A stretch of DNA of 64,000 nucleotides from Microbacterium hydrocarbonoxydans. Lineage in GTDB: Bacteria; Actinomycetota; Actinomycetes; Actinomycetales; Microbacteriaceae. Position numbers and translations under genes: made by a program. This document shows, piece after piece, positions 63,988 through 64,000 of this stretch. Under the pieces are notes generated by a model, which worked only from the letters and a program-made list of their open reading frames with translations, made no database searches and was not told the origin of the DNA. Location: contig NZ_FNSQ01000005.1 of assembly GCF_900105205.1 (NCBI RefSeq), forward strand, positions 1,302,001 to 1,366,000. Direction: 5' to 3'. Numbering within the stretch: the first letter of the stretch is position 1; each line of letters starts with the position of its first letter.

Positions 63988-64000
63988 GGGTTCCACTCTA

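Overview
The window is high-GC actinobacterial chromosome. Gene content and style point to Microbacteriaceae, most likely Microbacterium: short intergenic gaps, many ATGA/GTGA/TGATG start-stop overlaps, a DUF222-HNH protein, the mmsAB-chvE sugar transporter, and SdhCDAB in actinobacterial order. This placement is inference from gene content; no 16S gene or database search was available. I see no prophage, insertion sequence, CRISPR array or resistance island.

Layout. 1-1.7 kb: end of an aldo/keto reductase, then ispE. 1.8-7.1 kb: a LacI-family regulator followed by a monosaccharide ABC transporter (mmsA-mmsB-chvE), with near-identical palindromic operators in front of both units. 7.1-9.2 kb: a leftward cassette of two paralogous lipoproteins and a PKD-like exported protein, preceded by a perfect DnaA-box-like 9-mer and four 13-bp direct repeats. 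9.3-15.4 kb: DUF222-HNH protein, alpha/beta hydrolase, ABC-F ATPase, CPA1 antiporter. 15.5-18.2 kb: metQ-metN-metI. 18.2-22.3 kb: pseudouridine synthase, MarR regulator, tRNA-Gln, glmU, prs. 22.4-25.3 kb: FMN-binding lipoprotein, ApbE flavin transferase and an RnfD/NqrB-FNR fusion, read as a compact extracytoplasmic flavin electron-transfer module. 25.3-25.9 kb: a gene-free stretch with three long-palindrome repeats at a period of about 230 bp. 25.9-28.1 kb: OmpR-type two-component system. 28.3-35.9 kb: housekeeping genes (gnd, rplY, pth, trpS, xthA) and membrane proteins. 35.9-39.4 kb: succinate dehydrogenase. 39.6-42.0 kb: secreted CAP plus FG-GAP protein and manC. 42.2-51.3 kb: nucleoside ABC transporter with cdd, deoA, add and a PfkB-type kinase. 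51.4-53.5 kb: a hydrolase and an FMO-like flavoprotein. 53.5-61.2 kb: mannitol PTS locus carrying general EI and HPr, an orphan IIB and a divergent PRD regulator. 61.2-64 kb: purine nucleoside phosphorylase, phosphosugar mutase and a second HPr-like protein.

How the genes work together. Several blocks form complete uptake-to-catabolism routes. Nucleosides enter through the BMP-type ABC system and are deaminated (cdd, add) or phosphorolysed (deoA, and PNP at the window end); the mutase beside PNP could convert ribose-1-phosphate to ribose-5-phosphate. Mannitol enters by the PTS and becomes fructose-6-phosphate through MtlD, with the whole phosphorelay encoded at one locus.

The least explained features are the flavin cassette with its degenerate flavinylation motifs, the palindrome array, the lipoprotein/PKD cassette with its 13-bp repeats, the one-base tRNA-Gln/glmU gap, and the HPr-like gene in a purine-salvage operon.
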